Source of the DNA: Roseovarius sp. M141
GTDB lineage: Bacteria > Pseudomonadota > Alphaproteobacteria > Rhodobacterales > Rhodobacteraceae
Assembly (NCBI RefSeq): GCF_024355225.1
Contig: NZ_VCNH01000008.1
Span: 3,534,001 to 3,598,000 of the forward strand
Length of the DNA: 64,000 bases
Direction: 5' to 3'
Numbering within the stretch: position 1 is the stretch's first letter; each line of letters opens with the position of its first letter. The position numbers and the translations under genes are program-made. Below the pieces are notes generated by a model. It did no database searches. It was given only the letters and a program-made list of their open reading frames with translations, and was not told the DNA's origin. Below are positions 50,784 to 60,430 of the stretch, piece after piece.

Positions 50784-51770
50784 TCAGATCAGGCCTTCTG
50801 CGGCAAACAGTGCCTTGATATCCACCTCGGGGCGGGCACCGTAATGCGAGATGACCTCGGCTGCGGCGATGCAGCCCATCCGCCCCGCCACCTGAAGCGG
50901 TTTTCCCGTAGCGAGCCCGTAAAGGAAGCCGGCTGCAAACTGGTCGCCTGCGCCGGTGGTATCGACAGGCGCGATACGCGCGACCGGCACATCGGTTCGG
51001 GTGTCGCCGCGCAGGATGATGACACCCGCGCCCGAACGGGTGCACACAACCAGGCCCGTCTTGGCCGCGGCCTGCGCCAGCGCCACGTCCAGATCCTCCG
51101 TTTCATAAAGCGACGACCATTCATGTTCGTTCCCGATCACGTAGTCCAGACCACCGATCAGGCTGCGGAAATCGCTGCGGTGACGGTCGACGCAGAATGG
51201 ATCGCTAAGCGAAATACCGGCCATTCCGCCCGCGTTGCGGCAGGCCTCGGCGGCAGCGGCGAGGGCGGCCTTGCCCTTGGGCTTGTCAAAAAGATATCCC
51301 TCCAGCAGCAGCAGCCCTGCACCCGAGACGACCTCGCCGGGCACATCCTCGGCGCCCAGTTCGGTGGAAATGCCCAGATAGGTGTTCATCGACCGCTCGC
51401 CATCGGGCGAGACGAAAATCATGCAGCGCGAGGTCGGCAATTCGCCCTGCGCCACGGGCGCGTTGACGAAATCGGTGCCCACGCGCGCCAGATCGTCCGC
51501 GTAGGCGCGGCCTAGGTCGTCATCCCGCACCCGACCAATAAAGCCGCCCCTCAGGCCCAGCGCGCCAAGGCCCGCGATGGTATTGGCGACGGACCCGCCT
51601 GCCATCTGCACGCGATTTTCCATCGCCCCATACAATGCCTCGCCCCGATCGGCGTCGATCAGTTGCATGATGCCCTTTTCGATGCCCATACGCCCGAGAA
51701 ACGCATCGTCGCTGCGGCAGATCACGTCAACCACGGCATTTCCAATGCCAACCGCCTGATATTTATTCAT
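50784..51770 (-). CDS. PfkB-family carbohydrate/adenosine kinase
   Basis: 328 residues. The N-terminal ribokinase pattern runs GIGNAVVDVICR, then GGSVANTIAGLGALGLRGGFIGRVRDD (PfkB signature 1 region). The C-terminal signature DTTGAGDQFAAGFLYGLATG holds the catalytic Asp. Overall similarity is to the adenosine kinase branch. It phosphorylates a nucleoside or sugar with ATP. Overlaps nth by 4 nt, an arrangement without obvious functional link. Confidence 0.88.
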   Translation of the reverse strand: MNKYQAVGIGNAVVDVICRSDDAFLGRMGIEKGIMQLIDADRGEALYGAMENRVQMAGGSVANTIAGLGALGLRGGFIGRVRDDDLGRAYADDLARVGTDFVNAPVAQGELPTSRCMIFVSPDGERSMNTYLGISTELGAEDVPGEVVSGAGLLLLEGYLFDKPKGKAALAAAAEACRNAGGMAGISLSDPFCVDRHRSDFRSLIGGLDYVIGNEHEWSSLYETEDLDVALAQAAAKTGLVVCTRSGAGVIILRGDTRTDVPVARIAPVDTTGAGDQFAAGFLYGLATGKPLQVAGRMGCIAAAEVISHYGARPEVDIKALFAAEGLI

Positions 51771-52411
51771 ATTGTCTTATCCTCATAGGGGCACAAGTCG
51801 CGGATCAGGCATGTGGGGCACATGGGCTTGCGCGCCTTGCAGTGGTAGCGGCCATGCAGGATCAGCCAGTGATGTGCATGGTGTTGAAAATCGGCTGGAA
51901 TGTGGTCCTCCAGCGCGCGCTCTACCGCCACGACATCCTTGCCGGGGCAGATGCCGGTGCGATTGCCGACACGAAAGATGTGGGTATCGACCGCCTGCGC
52001 TGGCATGTTCCACCACATGTTCAGCACGACATTGGCCGTCTTGCGCCCCACCCCCGGCAGCGATTGCAGAGCGGCGCGGGAATTGGGCACCTGACCGGCG
52101 TAATCGTCGACCAGGATCTGGCTCAGCTTGATGACGTTCTTGGCCTTCTGGCGGTAGAGGCCGATGGATTTGATGTGATCCGTTACACCCTCCAACCCCA
52201 GATCCAGCATCTTTTGCGGTGTATCCGCCAGTTTGAACAGATCGTGCGTCGCGCGGTTCACCCCCGCATCGGTCGCCTGCGCGCTCAGCGCGACGGCCAC
52301 GACCAGCGTATAGGCGTTGACGTGGTCCAGCTCGCCCTCGGGCTCGGGCTGGGCGTGCTGGAAACGCTCGAAAATGGCGCGGATCGTGTGATAATCGAGT
52401 TGTTTGCTCAT
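51767..52411 (-). CDS. nth: Endonuclease III (DNA glycosylase/AP lyase)
   Basis: 214 residues. HhH motif with the catalytic lysine: LQSLPGVGRKTANVVLNM; the catalytic Asp lies in AVDTHIFRVGNR; the [4Fe-4S] loop is CKARKPMCPTCLIRDLCPY (C-x6-C-x2-C-x5-C). It removes oxidised pyrimidines from DNA. Divergent from an alkylation-repair gene across 100 nt, so two base-repair functions share a promoter interval. Confidence 0.95.
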   Translation of the reverse strand: MSKQLDYHTIRAIFERFQHAQPEPEGELDHVNAYTLVVAVALSAQATDAGVNRATHDLFKLADTPQKMLDLGLEGVTDHIKSIGLYRQKAKNVIKLSQILVDDYAGQVPNSRAALQSLPGVGRKTANVVLNMWWNMPAQAVDTHIFRVGNRTGICPGKDVVAVERALEDHIPADFQHHAHHWLILHGRYHCKARKPMCPTCLIRDLCPYEDKTI

Positions 52412-52511
52412 AAGCCATCCCTATGGCCGGATTTGCGCCATTGCGCAACATTCGGGTCGCGGCACGCATCACCTGCGCATAGGTTAGAGGGCAACCGCAA
52501 GGAGCCGCGCC

Positions 52512-53354
52512 ATGACATCGCAGCACGAACAAAGCTATCATTTCGGCGTCATGCGCCGCGCAATCGATCTGATCGATGCGGGCGGCGAAGGCATGACGCT
52601 GGACCGGCTGGCCGCCGAGATGGGCATGAGTGCTGCGCATTTTCAGCGTCTCTTCTCCGCCTGGGTCGGCGTGTCGCCCAAACGCTATCAGCAATATCTG
52701 ACGCTGGGCCACGCCAAGGCGCTACTGCACGATCGCTGCACTCTGCTGGAGGCCGCCGACGCCGCCGGCCTGTCGGGCACCGGCCGCCTGCACGATCTGT
52801 TCCTGCGGTGGGAGGCGATGAGCCCCGGCGATTTTGCCCGCAAGGGGGCCGGGCTGACGGTGTATTGGGGCTGGTTCGACAGCCCCTTTGGCCCGGCGCT
52901 GGTGATGGGCACGGACAAGGGGATTTGCGGCATCGGCTTTGCCTCTGAGACGGGCGAGACGGCGGCGATGGCGGATCTGACCGGCCGCTGGCCACAGGCC
53001 CATTTCGTGCAGGCGCCCGAGCATCTGCGCCCTTGGGTAGACCGCGCCTTTGGCACTCACGGGCCGGACACCACACCGCTGCACCTGATGGGCGCGCCCT
53101 TCCAGATCAAAGTGTGGGAGGCGCTTCTAACCATTCCTTCGGGACATGTGACCACCTACAGCCAGATCGCGCAGGCCATCGGCCACCCAAAGGCCGTGCG
53201 CGCCGTCGGCACCGCCGTCGGGCGCAACCCGATCAGCCTGTTGATCCCCTGCCACCGCGCCCTTCGCAAATCGGGGGGCCTTGGCGGTTATCACTGGGGT
53301 CTGCCGGTCAAGCGCGGCATCCTGGCGTGGGAAAGTGCCCGCGCCGAGGCATGA
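52512..53354 (+). CDS. Bifunctional AraC-type regulator/methylated-DNA-protein-cysteine methyltransferase (Ada-like)
   Basis: 280 residues. The AraC HTH (about 20-110: TLDRLAAEMGMSAAHFQRLFSAWVGVSPKRYQQYL) is fused to an O6-alkylguanine methyltransferase domain (about 120-280) with the active Cys in NPISLLIPCHRALRKSGGLGGYHWG and the HTH AFQIKVWEALLTIPSGHVTTYSQIA. The N-terminal phosphotriester domain of E. coli Ada is absent. It repairs O6-methylguanine and probably controls its own gene. TTGCGC-CATT-GCGCAA lies about 65 nt upstream. Confidence 0.9.
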   Translation: MTSQHEQSYHFGVMRRAIDLIDAGGEGMTLDRLAAEMGMSAAHFQRLFSAWVGVSPKRYQQYLTLGHAKALLHDRCTLLEAADAAGLSGTGRLHDLFLRWEAMSPGDFARKGAGLTVYWGWFDSPFGPALVMGTDKGICGIGFASETGETAAMADLTGRWPQAHFVQAPEHLRPWVDRAFGTHGPDTTPLHLMGAPFQIKVWEALLTIPSGHVTTYSQIAQAIGHPKAVRAVGTAVGRNPISLLIPCHRALRKSGGLGGYHWGLPVKRGILAWESARAEA

Positions 53355-53473
53355 GATGCGCGGATTACTGCCGGTTCAATTGTTTTTCCGTGTTGGGCAT
53401 CGCCCCGTGCATCCCTATAATCGCGCCCAAGTCCGGGCTGATCCGGGCACCCAAACACGAGGCTTACTTTACC

Positions 53474-54139
53474 ATGATCCGAGCAAAGACACCTATCCTG
53501 ATCGCCGCGGGCGCCGCGCTGACACTGACCGCCGCCTGCGATGCGCAGAACATGGGCGGTTTTGGCGGCCCCACGAACAAGACGCAGCAGGGCGCGCTGA
53601 TCGGCGGCATCGCCGGGGCGGTCACGGGCGCTGCGACCAGCAAAAAATCGGGCAAAGGCGCGCTGATCGGCGGCGCCATCGGCGCATTGGGCGGCGCGGC
53701 CATCGGCAACGCTCTGGACAAGCAGGAGGCCGAACTGCGCCGCGATCTGGAAAACGACCGCGTCCAGATCAACAACACCGGCGACCGCCTGATCGTGACC
53801 TTGCCGCAGGACATCCTGTTCGCCGTCGACAGTGCGCGCGTGAACAACGCGCTGCGCGGCGATCTGCTGACGGTCGCGGACAGCCTGCAAAACTATCCGG
53901 GCAGCACCGTACAGGTTGTTGGACACACCGATAATACGGGCTCGGCCAGCTACAACCAGCAACTGTCAGAGCGCCGCGCGAATGCGGTTGCGGGCGTGCT
54001 GATGGATGGCGGCGTCGGATCCAACCGCATCAACACTTATGGTCGCGGCGAAAACCAGCCCATCGCGTCAAACCTGACGCCCCAGGGCAAGGCGCAGAAC
54101 CGCCGGGTCGAAATCGTGATCCTGCCGAACGCGCGCTAA
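53474..54139 (+). CDS. OmpA-family lipoprotein with glycine-zipper
   Basis: 221 residues from ATG 53474. Lipoprotein-like signal MIRAKTPILIAAGAALTLTAAC ends in LTAAC. A glycine-zipper segment GGIAGAVTGAATSKKSGKGALIGGAIGALGGAAIGNALDKQEA precedes an OmpA C-terminal domain with DILFAVDSARV, VQVVGHTDNTGSASYNQQLSERRANAV and GRGENQPIASN, the peptidoglycan-binding NTD/R pattern. It likely anchors the outer membrane to murein (YfiB/Pal-like). A longer open frame upstream overlaps the methyltransferase gene and is rejected. Confidence 0.87.
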   Translation: MIRAKTPILIAAGAALTLTAACDAQNMGGFGGPTNKTQQGALIGGIAGAVTGAATSKKSGKGALIGGAIGALGGAAIGNALDKQEAELRRDLENDRVQINNTGDRLIVTLPQDILFAVDSARVNNALRGDLLTVADSLQNYPGSTVQVVGHTDNTGSASYNQQLSERRANAVAGVLMDGGVGSNRINTYGRGENQPIASNLTPQGKAQNRRVEIVILPNAR

Positions 54140-54196
54140 GACTCTGATGCAGGGCGGCCATTGCGCCGCCTTGCATCCACTTCTGGCAGCATCGCC

Positions 54197-54661
54197 GTGA
54201 CCGTCTCCATCAGATATTTCAGACCCGAAGACGCCGCCGCTCTGGCGCGCGTGATGCACGCGGCCATCCATGCCAACGGCGACTACACTCGTGCCCAACG
54301 CAGCGCGTGGAGCCCGCGCGCCATGCCCTCCGACGCGTTTCTGGCGCGGGTATCGGACGGGCGCAACCTATGGGTCGCGCAGGATCAACACGGCGCACCT
54401 GTGGGCTTTGTCGAGTTGACGCAAGGCGGATATATCGACTGTTTTTACTGCGATCCAGCGGGCCAAGGGACGGGATCGGCGCTGTACAAAGCCCTCGAAT
54501 CTGATGCGATGCGCGCGGGCCACGTGCAGCTCACAGTCAACGCCAGCGAAGCCGCGCGACGGTTTTTCCTGCGCCGCGGTTTTGCCGATATCGGGCGTCA
54601 GCAGGTTCAGCGACGCGGCGTTACCCTGCATAACTATGCCATGACCAAGACGCTGCCCTAG
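54197..54661 (+). CDS. GNAT-family N-acetyltransferase
   Basis: 154 residues from GTG 54197 (TTG 54161 is possible but gives an unlikely leader). Starts VSIRYFRPEDAAALARVMHAAI, and has the acetyl-CoA region IDCFYCDPAGQGTGSALYKALE (Q/R-x-x-G-x-G/A variant: GQGTGSA), then LTVNASEAARRFFLRRGFADIG. Substrate unknown; the family acetylates small molecules or proteins. Lies between ompA-like and leuB genes. Confidence 0.82.
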   Translation: MTVSIRYFRPEDAAALARVMHAAIHANGDYTRAQRSAWSPRAMPSDAFLARVSDGRNLWVAQDQHGAPVGFVELTQGGYIDCFYCDPAGQGTGSALYKALESDAMRAGHVQLTVNASEAARRFFLRRGFADIGRQQVQRRGVTLHNYAMTKTLP

Positions 54662-54771
54662 GCGCGGGCCGGGTGCGATGGCGCGGCGCGGGCCTTGGCC
54701 TTTCTTGACCATTGCCCGCCAGCGCGCTACCCGAATGTCCAGCAGCGCATCATCCCAAGAGGACGCCCCAC

Positions 54772-55878
54772 ATGAGCAACCCTTCGCTTCTTATCCTGCC
54801 CGGTGACGGGATCGGCCCCGAAGTCATGGCCGAAGTGACCAAGATCATTGACTGGTATGGCGCCAAGCGCGATATGCCCTTTGACGTCACCACCGATCTG
54901 GTCGGTGGCTGCGCCTATGACAAACACGGCACGCCCCTGCACGACGACACGATGGCCAAGGCCCAGGAGGTCGACGCGGTTCTTCTGGGCGCCGTTGGCG
55001 GGCCGAAATACGATGATCTGGATTTCTGCGACAAACCCGAGCGCGGCCTGCTGCGCCTGCGCAAGGAGATGGATCTGTTCGCCAATCTGCGTCCGGCGCA
55101 ATGCTTTGATGCGCTGGCGGATTTCTCGTCGTTGAAAAAAGAGGTCGTTGCCGGGCTCGACATCATGATCGTGCGCGAGCTGACCTCCGGCATCTATTTC
55201 GGCGAGCCGCGCGGCATTTTCGAGGAAAATGGCGAACGTGTCGGCATCAACACCCAGCGCTACACCACGTCCGAGATTGACCGCGTCGCGCGCGCCGCGT
55301 TCGAACTGGCCCGCCGCCGGGGCAATAAGGTCTGCTCGATGGAGAAGGCCAACGTCATGGAATCGGGCATCCTGTGGCGCGAAGTCGTCACGGCGGTCCA
55401 CGCCGAAAGCTATGCCGATGTCGAGCTGTCGCACATGTATGCCGACGCCGGCGCGATGCAGCTCTGCCGCAACCCCAAGCAGTTCGATGTGATCGTGACC
55501 GACAACCTCTTTGGCGATCTGCTGTCGGATGCGGCGGCGATGCTGACCGGCAGTCTGGGCATGCTCCCCTCGGCCAGCCTCGGCGCGCCGATGGCAAATG
55601 GTCGGCCCAAGGCCCTGTACGAGCCCGTCCACGGCTCGGCGCCCGATATCGCCGGTCAGGGCAAGGCGAATCCGATCGCCTGCATCCTCAGCTTTGCCAT
55701 GGCGCTGCGCTATTCCTTCGATCATGGCGATGAGGCAGACCGGCTGGAGCGCGCGGTCGAAACCGTGCTGGCCGACGGCGCCCGCACCCCCGATCTGATG
55801 GGACCCGAAGGCGGCACACCGCTGACCACCGCGCAGATGGGCGATGCGATCATTGCCGCACTCGACGCCAGCCTTTAG
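54772..55878 (+). CDS. leuB: 3-isopropylmalate dehydrogenase
   Basis: 368 residues from [22 protein letters not shown]. LeuB blocks: [27 protein letters not shown] with substrate arginines, [81 protein letters not shown] and [19 protein letters not shown]. It oxidatively decarboxylates 3-isopropylmalate in leucine synthesis using NAD+. AAGAGGACGC precedes ATG 54772. leuC and leuD are not in the window. Confidence 0.96.
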   Translation: MSNPSLLILPGDGIGPEVMAEVTKIIDWYGAKRDMPFDVTTDLVGGCAYDKHGTPLHDDTMAKAQEVDAVLLGAVGGPKYDDLDFCDKPERGLLRLRKEMDLFANLRPAQCFDALADFSSLKKEVVAGLDIMIVRELTSGIYFGEPRGIFEENGERVGINTQRYTTSEIDRVARAAFELARRRGNKVCSMEKANVMESGILWREVVTAVHAESYADVELSHMYADAGAMQLCRNPKQFDVIVTDNLFGDLLSDAAAMLTGSLGMLPSASLGAPMANGRPKALYEPVHGSAPDIAGQGKANPIACILSFAMALRYSFDHGDEADRLERAVETVLADGARTPDLMGPEGGTPLTTAQMGDAIIAALDASL

Positions 55879-55964
55879 GCCACTCGCGGCGCCCGATCTG
55901 CCGGGCGCCGCGCATTTGAGGGATTGCAAACGCCGCGCCCCTCGTCTATCGCTCGCGCCACGGT

Positions 55965-56041
55965 CGGGCTGTAGCGCAGCCTGGTAGCGCACCTGCTTCG
56001 GGAGCAGGGGGTCGGAGGTTCGAATCCTCTCAGCCCGACCA
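55965..56041 (+). tRNA. tRNA-Pro (anticodon CGG)
   Basis: 77 nt including encoded CCA. The acceptor stem CGGGCTG pairs with CAGCCCG. D-loop GTAGCGCAGCCTGGTAGC; anticodon stem CCTGC/GCAGG with loop TTCGGGA, anticodon CGG; T-arm GAGGTTCGAATCCTC-like. A TTGCAA/TATCGC pair with 17-nt spacing (55924-55952) could be the promoter. Confidence 0.95.
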
Positions 56042-56357
56042 GTTCTTCAAAATCTCTTTTGGTTCATCTTGCGAAACCTGCCTGCCCGGCGCGGTATCGT
56101 CGTTCTGTAGGTCATACGAACAGGAGCGCCGAAAAGAGACCGTTCTACGCGCTGACCGAAGAGGCGCAGACGGCACGGCCCCACCCATCGAACAAGCCCG
56201 CTGGTCCGCGCATAACCTCACGCCCGAGGATCACGCCGGGGCCACCGTCCCGATGCCTTGGGGGGCGCTCATCTGCGTATGGCTGGGCCGATGCGCAGCT
56301 GGATCAGAAGACGCGCAACCTGCATGCTCGCGCATCAGGGCGCCAAGGGGTGAGCGC
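56042..56357. other. Stretch without a recognised gene downstream of tRNA-Pro
   Basis: 316 nt. The plus frame from about 56148 reads ADRRGADGTAPPIEQARW then SAHNLTPEDHAGATVPMPWG, which looks protein-like, but it has no start and continues into the reverse-strand DUF1513 gene. It may be a gene remnant. No integrase motif and no duplicated tRNA 3' end are visible. Confidence 0.4.
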
Positions 56358-57425
56358 CTAAAGCGCGACCAGATGATTGTCCCACATCAGCGCCGGATGT
56401 TGCGCACGCCGCGCATCCGCGCCAAGGCGCCACAGATCCCCGGTGCCGGACGCCACCAATAGCCCGCCCCGGCAAGCAGCCACGCCACAGGCATCCGCAA
56501 TTTCGCTGCTGGATTTGTGCTTCGCGTCGGCCACATCATAGGTTTGCACCAGCCCGCCGCGCGGCGATGTCACGGCCACCTCGCGCTGCCCGGCGGCAAA
56601 GGCCACACTACCGATATAGCCCTGCATCGCGCGCAATTCAGCATCGGGTGCAGAACACAGCCGAACCTCTGCACCGCGTTCGTGCAATCCCACCAGCGCC
56701 TGACCCTCCTGCCCGCCCTGCCATTGCAGGCCAAAGGCAACCTCGCCCGCGCGAGACAGGGCAATGTGGCGGATCGACCCCTTGTGCATGCGGGGCGGCA
56801 GAGTCGCCGTTTCGGCCACATTCCCATCGACGATATAGGTAAGGTTCGGCTGCATGACGGGAATGTTCAGCTTGGTCCGGCCCGACGCGGGATGCGTTTC
56901 GATCCCGCCATTGGCCACGACCAGAACGTCACTGCCGGGCATGCGCCGTATCTCGTGCGGACCAATGCCGCCGCTGCCGAATTCGCCCGCGCGGGTGTAG
57001 CCATGCGCCGCGTCCCAGATGCCAATGATACCGCGCGCGGCCTCGTAATCGTTCTCGGTCGTGTAAAGCCAGCGGCCATCCAGCGAAAACGCGCCGTGGC
57101 CGTAGAAATGCCGCCCCTCGGGCGCGCTCAGCTGCGCGGTCTCGCGCCCGGCGGCGCAGTCGATGACGACGGCAAAGGTTCCGGGGCGGCGCGCGAACGC
57201 GACAGCCTCGGGGCGGGTGGGATGCGCGGCAGCGGCGTGGCCCCTGCCCGGCAGCGCGATGCGAAACCCCAGGTCCATGTCCGGCCCGATCCCGCACAGC
57301 ACAAAGCGCCCATCCGCCAGCCCCGCCGCCGACAGCCACGCGGGCGCGCCCGCATCGGCCCATGTCGCGGCGGGGGCAAGCCCCGTTGCCAGAAGCCCGG
57401 CGATGAAGCCCCGCCTGCTGGCCAT
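56358..57425 (-). CDS. DUF1513 protein, Tat-exported beta-propeller-like
   Basis: 355 residues from MASRRGFIAGLLATGLAPAATWA, a twin-arginine signal (SRRGF). The body shows repeated strands such as GHGAFSLDGRWLYTTENDYEAARGIIGIWDAA and MPGSDVLVVANGGIETHPASGRTKLNI, the conserved DUF1513 block, followed by PNLTYID-like sequence. DUF1513 proteins accompany imelysins and di-haem oxidoreductases in many genomes (known neighbourhood), which matches the next genes here. Last gene of the iron operon, 4 nt after the second imelysin. Confidence 0.87.
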   Translation of the reverse strand: MASRRGFIAGLLATGLAPAATWADAGAPAWLSAAGLADGRFVLCGIGPDMDLGFRIALPGRGHAAAAHPTRPEAVAFARRPGTFAVVIDCAAGRETAQLSAPEGRHFYGHGAFSLDGRWLYTTENDYEAARGIIGIWDAAHGYTRAGEFGSGGIGPHEIRRMPGSDVLVVANGGIETHPASGRTKLNIPVMQPNLTYIVDGNVAETATLPPRMHKGSIRHIALSRAGEVAFGLQWQGGQEGQALVGLHERGAEVRLCSAPDAELRAMQGYIGSVAFAAGQREVAVTSPRGGLVQTYDVADAKHKSSSEIADACGVAACRGGLLVASGTGDLWRLGADARRAQHPALMWDNHLVAL

Positions 57426-57429
57426 CCGA

Positions 57430-58443
57430 TCAGTCCCCGTCCATCGCATTGAACCCGGACACGACGCCCAGTTCCGGCCCCAGATCGTCCCTGACGACCT
57501 CACGAATATGGCCAATGGATTGTTGCAGCGATTCCACCCGCAGCCGCCCATTCGGGTCTGCAACCCCGGCAAAGAGCGGATCATCCAGCGCCGCGGCATC
57601 ACTCAGGGCGACCTGAAAGGCGTCTTGCAGTGTCGCGGCCAGCGCCGGATCGCGCTGCGCCAGAATGGCGGCCAGATCGGCCAGCGTCTCGAGCGAAAGC
57701 ACCACGTTGCGCAGGGGGCGGCCCGATCGCCACGCCTCGGCCCGTTTTGGATGCGGCGCGTCGAACGTGCCCAAGGGGCGGCCCAGCCGCGTATCGGCGG
57801 TGAACTGAAGGCCGTATGTCAGCGCCTTGAACAGCTCCTGCACGGCCTCATCTGGCGTGCGGTAGGGGCTGTCGGCGCCGGTGTTTTGCATGGTGTCGCC
57901 GTAGCCGCCCTGCCAATCGGCCAGAATATCCTGCGACAGTGCGGCGATATCGGCGGCCATCACCTGCACCAGCTGGCAGCGGTACGCGGCATCGCCCAGC
58001 GCCTGTGTGCCCGCATCATACAGCATGAATTCCAGCGCATAATAGCCCCGCGCGGCGATGGAGACATCGGAGTAGGCATCCGCGCTGTCCGCCACCGGAT
58101 CGGCGTCCGCGATCAACCCGTGCAGGCTGCGCGGTGTCAGCCCGCGCGTGTCGGGCCAAAAGGCCAGCGCAAAGGCGCGGTCCCCGGTTTCGCTGGGACC
58201 GAACCGCAGGTGGCTGACAGAAATCCACGCATCAAAGGCGGTGTGGTAGGCAGCGCGCAACGCCGGGGCGTCGGGGGCACAATCGCTCTGAGCAGCCTTT
58301 GCCAGCGCGCCGCCGGTTTCGGCCAAGGCAACATAGCGGGGCAGCATGTGATCCCCAACGGCGCGGCCCACCACATCATCGGCGCTTTGCGCCCCGGCGG
58401 CGGCAGGCAGAAAAAGGGCGAGGCAAACAGCGGTCAGGCGCAT
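57430..58443 (-). CDS. Imelysin-family protein (second copy)
   Basis: 337 residues with a Sec signal (MRLTAVCLALFLPAAAGAQS). Two four-helix-bundle halves are expected from the family; blocks seen are FDAWISVSHLRFGPSE, AFWPDTRGLTPRSLHGLI, ARGYYALEFMLYD and ETLADLAAILAQRD. The imelysin GxHxxE motif is G133-Y-Y135-A-L-E138, so the His is Tyr. Imelysins are periplasmic, iron-linked proteins, and this subtype usually sits beside di-haem oxidoreductases and DUF1513, as here. 3 nt from the oxidoreductase gene. Confidence 0.87.
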   Translation of the reverse strand: MRLTAVCLALFLPAAAGAQSADDVVGRAVGDHMLPRYVALAETGGALAKAAQSDCAPDAPALRAAYHTAFDAWISVSHLRFGPSETGDRAFALAFWPDTRGLTPRSLHGLIADADPVADSADAYSDVSIAARGYYALEFMLYDAGTQALGDAAYRCQLVQVMAADIAALSQDILADWQGGYGDTMQNTGADSPYRTPDEAVQELFKALTYGLQFTADTRLGRPLGTFDAPHPKRAEAWRSGRPLRNVVLSLETLADLAAILAQRDPALAATLQDAFQVALSDAAALDDPLFAGVADPNGRLRVESLQQSIGHIREVVRDDLGPELGVVSGFNAMDGD

Positions 58444-58446
58444 AGG

Positions 58447-59985
58447 TTACAGGCTTTCCAAATAGGCGATCAGGGCAGCGCGGTCATCGGGCGGCATGGC
58501 GGCGACGGTATCGCGCGCGCTCTGCGCCTCGCCGCCATGCCACAACACGGCCTCCAATAGCGACCGCGCCCGCCCGTCATGCAGGAAATAGGTGTGACCG
58601 CTGACACGTTCGGTCAGGCCGATCCCCCACAACGGCGCAGTGCGCCATTCACGCCCATTCGCGCGCGCCTCGGGGCGGTTATCGGCCAGCCCCTCGCCCA
58701 TGTCGTGCAGCAGCATGTCGGTATGCGGCCAGATCAGCTGAAAGCTCTGCTCGGGCTGATCCTTCAGCCGGTGTGTGACGAATTTCGGGCGATGGCAGGA
58801 GGCACAGCCGGTATGGTGAAACACCTGCTTGCCGCGCAGCACCTCGGGATTGTCCATATCGCGGCGCGCGGGCACGCCCAGATTGCGGCTGTAGAACGTC
58901 ACCAGATCCAGCCCCTCGGCGTCGATCTCGAATGCGCGGTCATCGCCGTCGCCGTGTGGCGCGCTCTGGCAGGCATCCTGAATGGTAGTGCATTCACCGA
59001 ACGGGTCGCCAAACAGCGGGTTGGAAATGCCGATATCGCCCGCAAAGGCGCCGGCGCTTTGCTCGCGCACTGTGGGGGCGCCGGCCTTCAGCCCGAAACG
59101 GCCCAGCATCGGCATGTCGAATTCGGCGGACCAGACGATATTGGCCCGCCCCGAAATGCCATCGCCGTCGGCATCGTCGGGGTCGGCCCAGTCCAGAATG
59201 TCGGCGGCCGGGATCGCCTCAAGCAGACCCAGCCCGATCATCTGCGGCGCCACGCGCGGGCTGAGCATCGCCTGGGGATGCAGCGGACCATAGCCCAGAT
59301 CGGCGGCGGTGTAGGTGGGGCTGCGCAGGCTGGCCATCTGCCCGCCTGACAGTTCAACCGGGGTTTCCGCATAGTCGATCTGCATCCGGTATTCGGCGGG
59401 GATACCCGGCAGCGCATGATCCTGCAATTGCGTGCCATAGGTCGGGTCGGGCGCGGTACCCAGATATTGCGCGATCTCGGTGATCTGGGCGGCCTCGTCG
59501 GGGATCGACACACGTAGGAACATCGACACCGAATCGTCATCCGGCCCATCGGGCGGGTGGCCGCGCCCGTCCTTGATATGGCAGCGCTGGCAGGACCGCG
59601 CATTGTAAAGCGGCCCCAGCCCGTCGGAGGCCAGCGTGGACGAGGGCGAGGAGACCCAAATCTTGCGAAAAAGGCCGTTGCCGACCTTGAATTTAAGCTC
59701 GTCCTCAAACGTGATGTTGCCGGAGGCGTCGGAAAACGCGTCTGCCGTATCGCGTACGCGCACGGTGGCGGCGCCAGCGGGACGCTCTTCAAATTTTTCG
59801 GGTTTGTCAAAGTCGGTGGCGGGCCGCGTGACCGTTGCCACCCTGCCCGCCTCCTCCCCCGTGCGGGGGAGGATATCCAGATGCGGCTCGTCCAGCGGGC
59901 CGGCCATGACGCGGCCGGCCAGCATCAGTGCCATTGCGCAGAGTTTACTCCGCCTCGTCCATTTTCGATGCGTTAAGCTGCGCAT
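58447..59985 (-). CDS. Di-haem oxidoreductase family (DUF1111-type) cytochrome
   Basis: 512 residues from ATG 59985, which gives a normal signal ([23 protein letters not shown]) but overlaps bfr by 41 nt; ATG 59934 is an alternative with a short signal. Two haem-binding sites: CQRCH at about 132-136 and CASCH in [18 protein letters not shown]. Between them lie [24 protein letters not shown] (calcium-like loop) and the tail [37 protein letters not shown]. Family members are putative periplasmic peroxidase-like or thiol-oxidoreductase-labelled enzymes; reaction unproven. Redox change of iron in the periplasm is a reasonable inference from context. Confidence 0.88.
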   Translation of the reverse strand: MRSLTHRKWTRRSKLCAMALMLAGRVMAGPLDEPHLDILPRTGEEAGRVATVTRPATDFDKPEKFEERPAGAATVRVRDTADAFSDASGNITFEDELKFKVGNGLFRKIWVSSPSSTLASDGLGPLYNARSCQRCHIKDGRGHPPDGPDDDSVSMFLRVSIPDEAAQITEIAQYLGTAPDPTYGTQLQDHALPGIPAEYRMQIDYAETPVELSGGQMASLRSPTYTAADLGYGPLHPQAMLSPRVAPQMIGLGLLEAIPAADILDWADPDDADGDGISGRANIVWSAEFDMPMLGRFGLKAGAPTVREQSAGAFAGDIGISNPLFGDPFGECTTIQDACQSAPHGDGDDRAFEIDAEGLDLVTFYSRNLGVPARRDMDNPEVLRGKQVFHHTGCASCHRPKFVTHRLKDQPEQSFQLIWPHTDMLLHDMGEGLADNRPEARANGREWRTAPLWGIGLTERVSGHTYFLHDGRARSLLEAVLWHGGEAQSARDTVAAMPPDDRAALIAYLESL

Positions 59986-60430
59986 ATTTCTCTTCGCCCA
60001 ATTTCTCGACCAGATCGAGCTGCGTTTCGAGAAAGTCGATATGCCCCTCTTCGTCGGCCATCAACTCCTCAAAGAGGTTTTTCGAAACGTAATCGCCCAC
60101 TTCCTCGCAATGTTTGCGCGCCTCGGCGTATAGTGTGCGCGCCTCATGTTCGGCCTCCAGATCGCATTCCAGCGTTTCCTTGGGCGTCTGCCCGATGCGC
60201 AGCGAATCCAGCTTTTGCAGGTTCGGATGACCTCCCAGGAACAGGATGCGCGCGATCAGCTTGTCGGCGTGCTGCATCTCTTCGATGCTTTCCTCGCGGC
60301 TCTTCTTGGCCATGTGGCCAAGGCCCCAATCCTCTTGCAGGCGGTAGTGCAGCCAGTATTGGCTGACGGCTGTCAGCTCGGCGCGCAGGGCCGTGTTGAG
60401 ATATTCAATTGCTTTCTTGTCGCCGTTCAT
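59945..60430 (-). CDS. bfr: Bacterioferritin
   Basis: 161 residues, full length. Ferroxidase ligands E18, E51, H54, E94 and the C-terminal E-x2-H ([11 protein letters not shown]) are present, with the haem-ligand M52 in [12 protein letters not shown]. It stores iron as ferric mineral in 24-mers with haem b. It overlaps bfd by 26 nt at its start and the di-haem oxidoreductase gene at its end, so the three are translated from one message. Confidence 0.96.
   Translation of the reverse strand: MNGDKKAIEYLNTALRAELTAVSQYWLHYRLQEDWGLGHMAKKSREESIEEMQHADKLIARILFLGGHPNLQKLDSLRIGQTPKETLECDLEAEHEARTLYAEARKHCEEVGDYVSKNLFEELMADEEGHIDFLETQLDLVEKLGEEKYAQLNASKMDEAE

Noticed and set aside
53033-53473. Long upstream extension of the OmpA-family frame
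   Set aside because: It overlaps the methyltransferase gene and has Arg/Pro-rich non-coding character; the lipoprotein signal begins at 53474.
55965-56357. Integrated element at tRNA-Pro
   Set aside because: No integrase gene, no repeated tRNA 3' segment in the window, and the iron operon follows directly.
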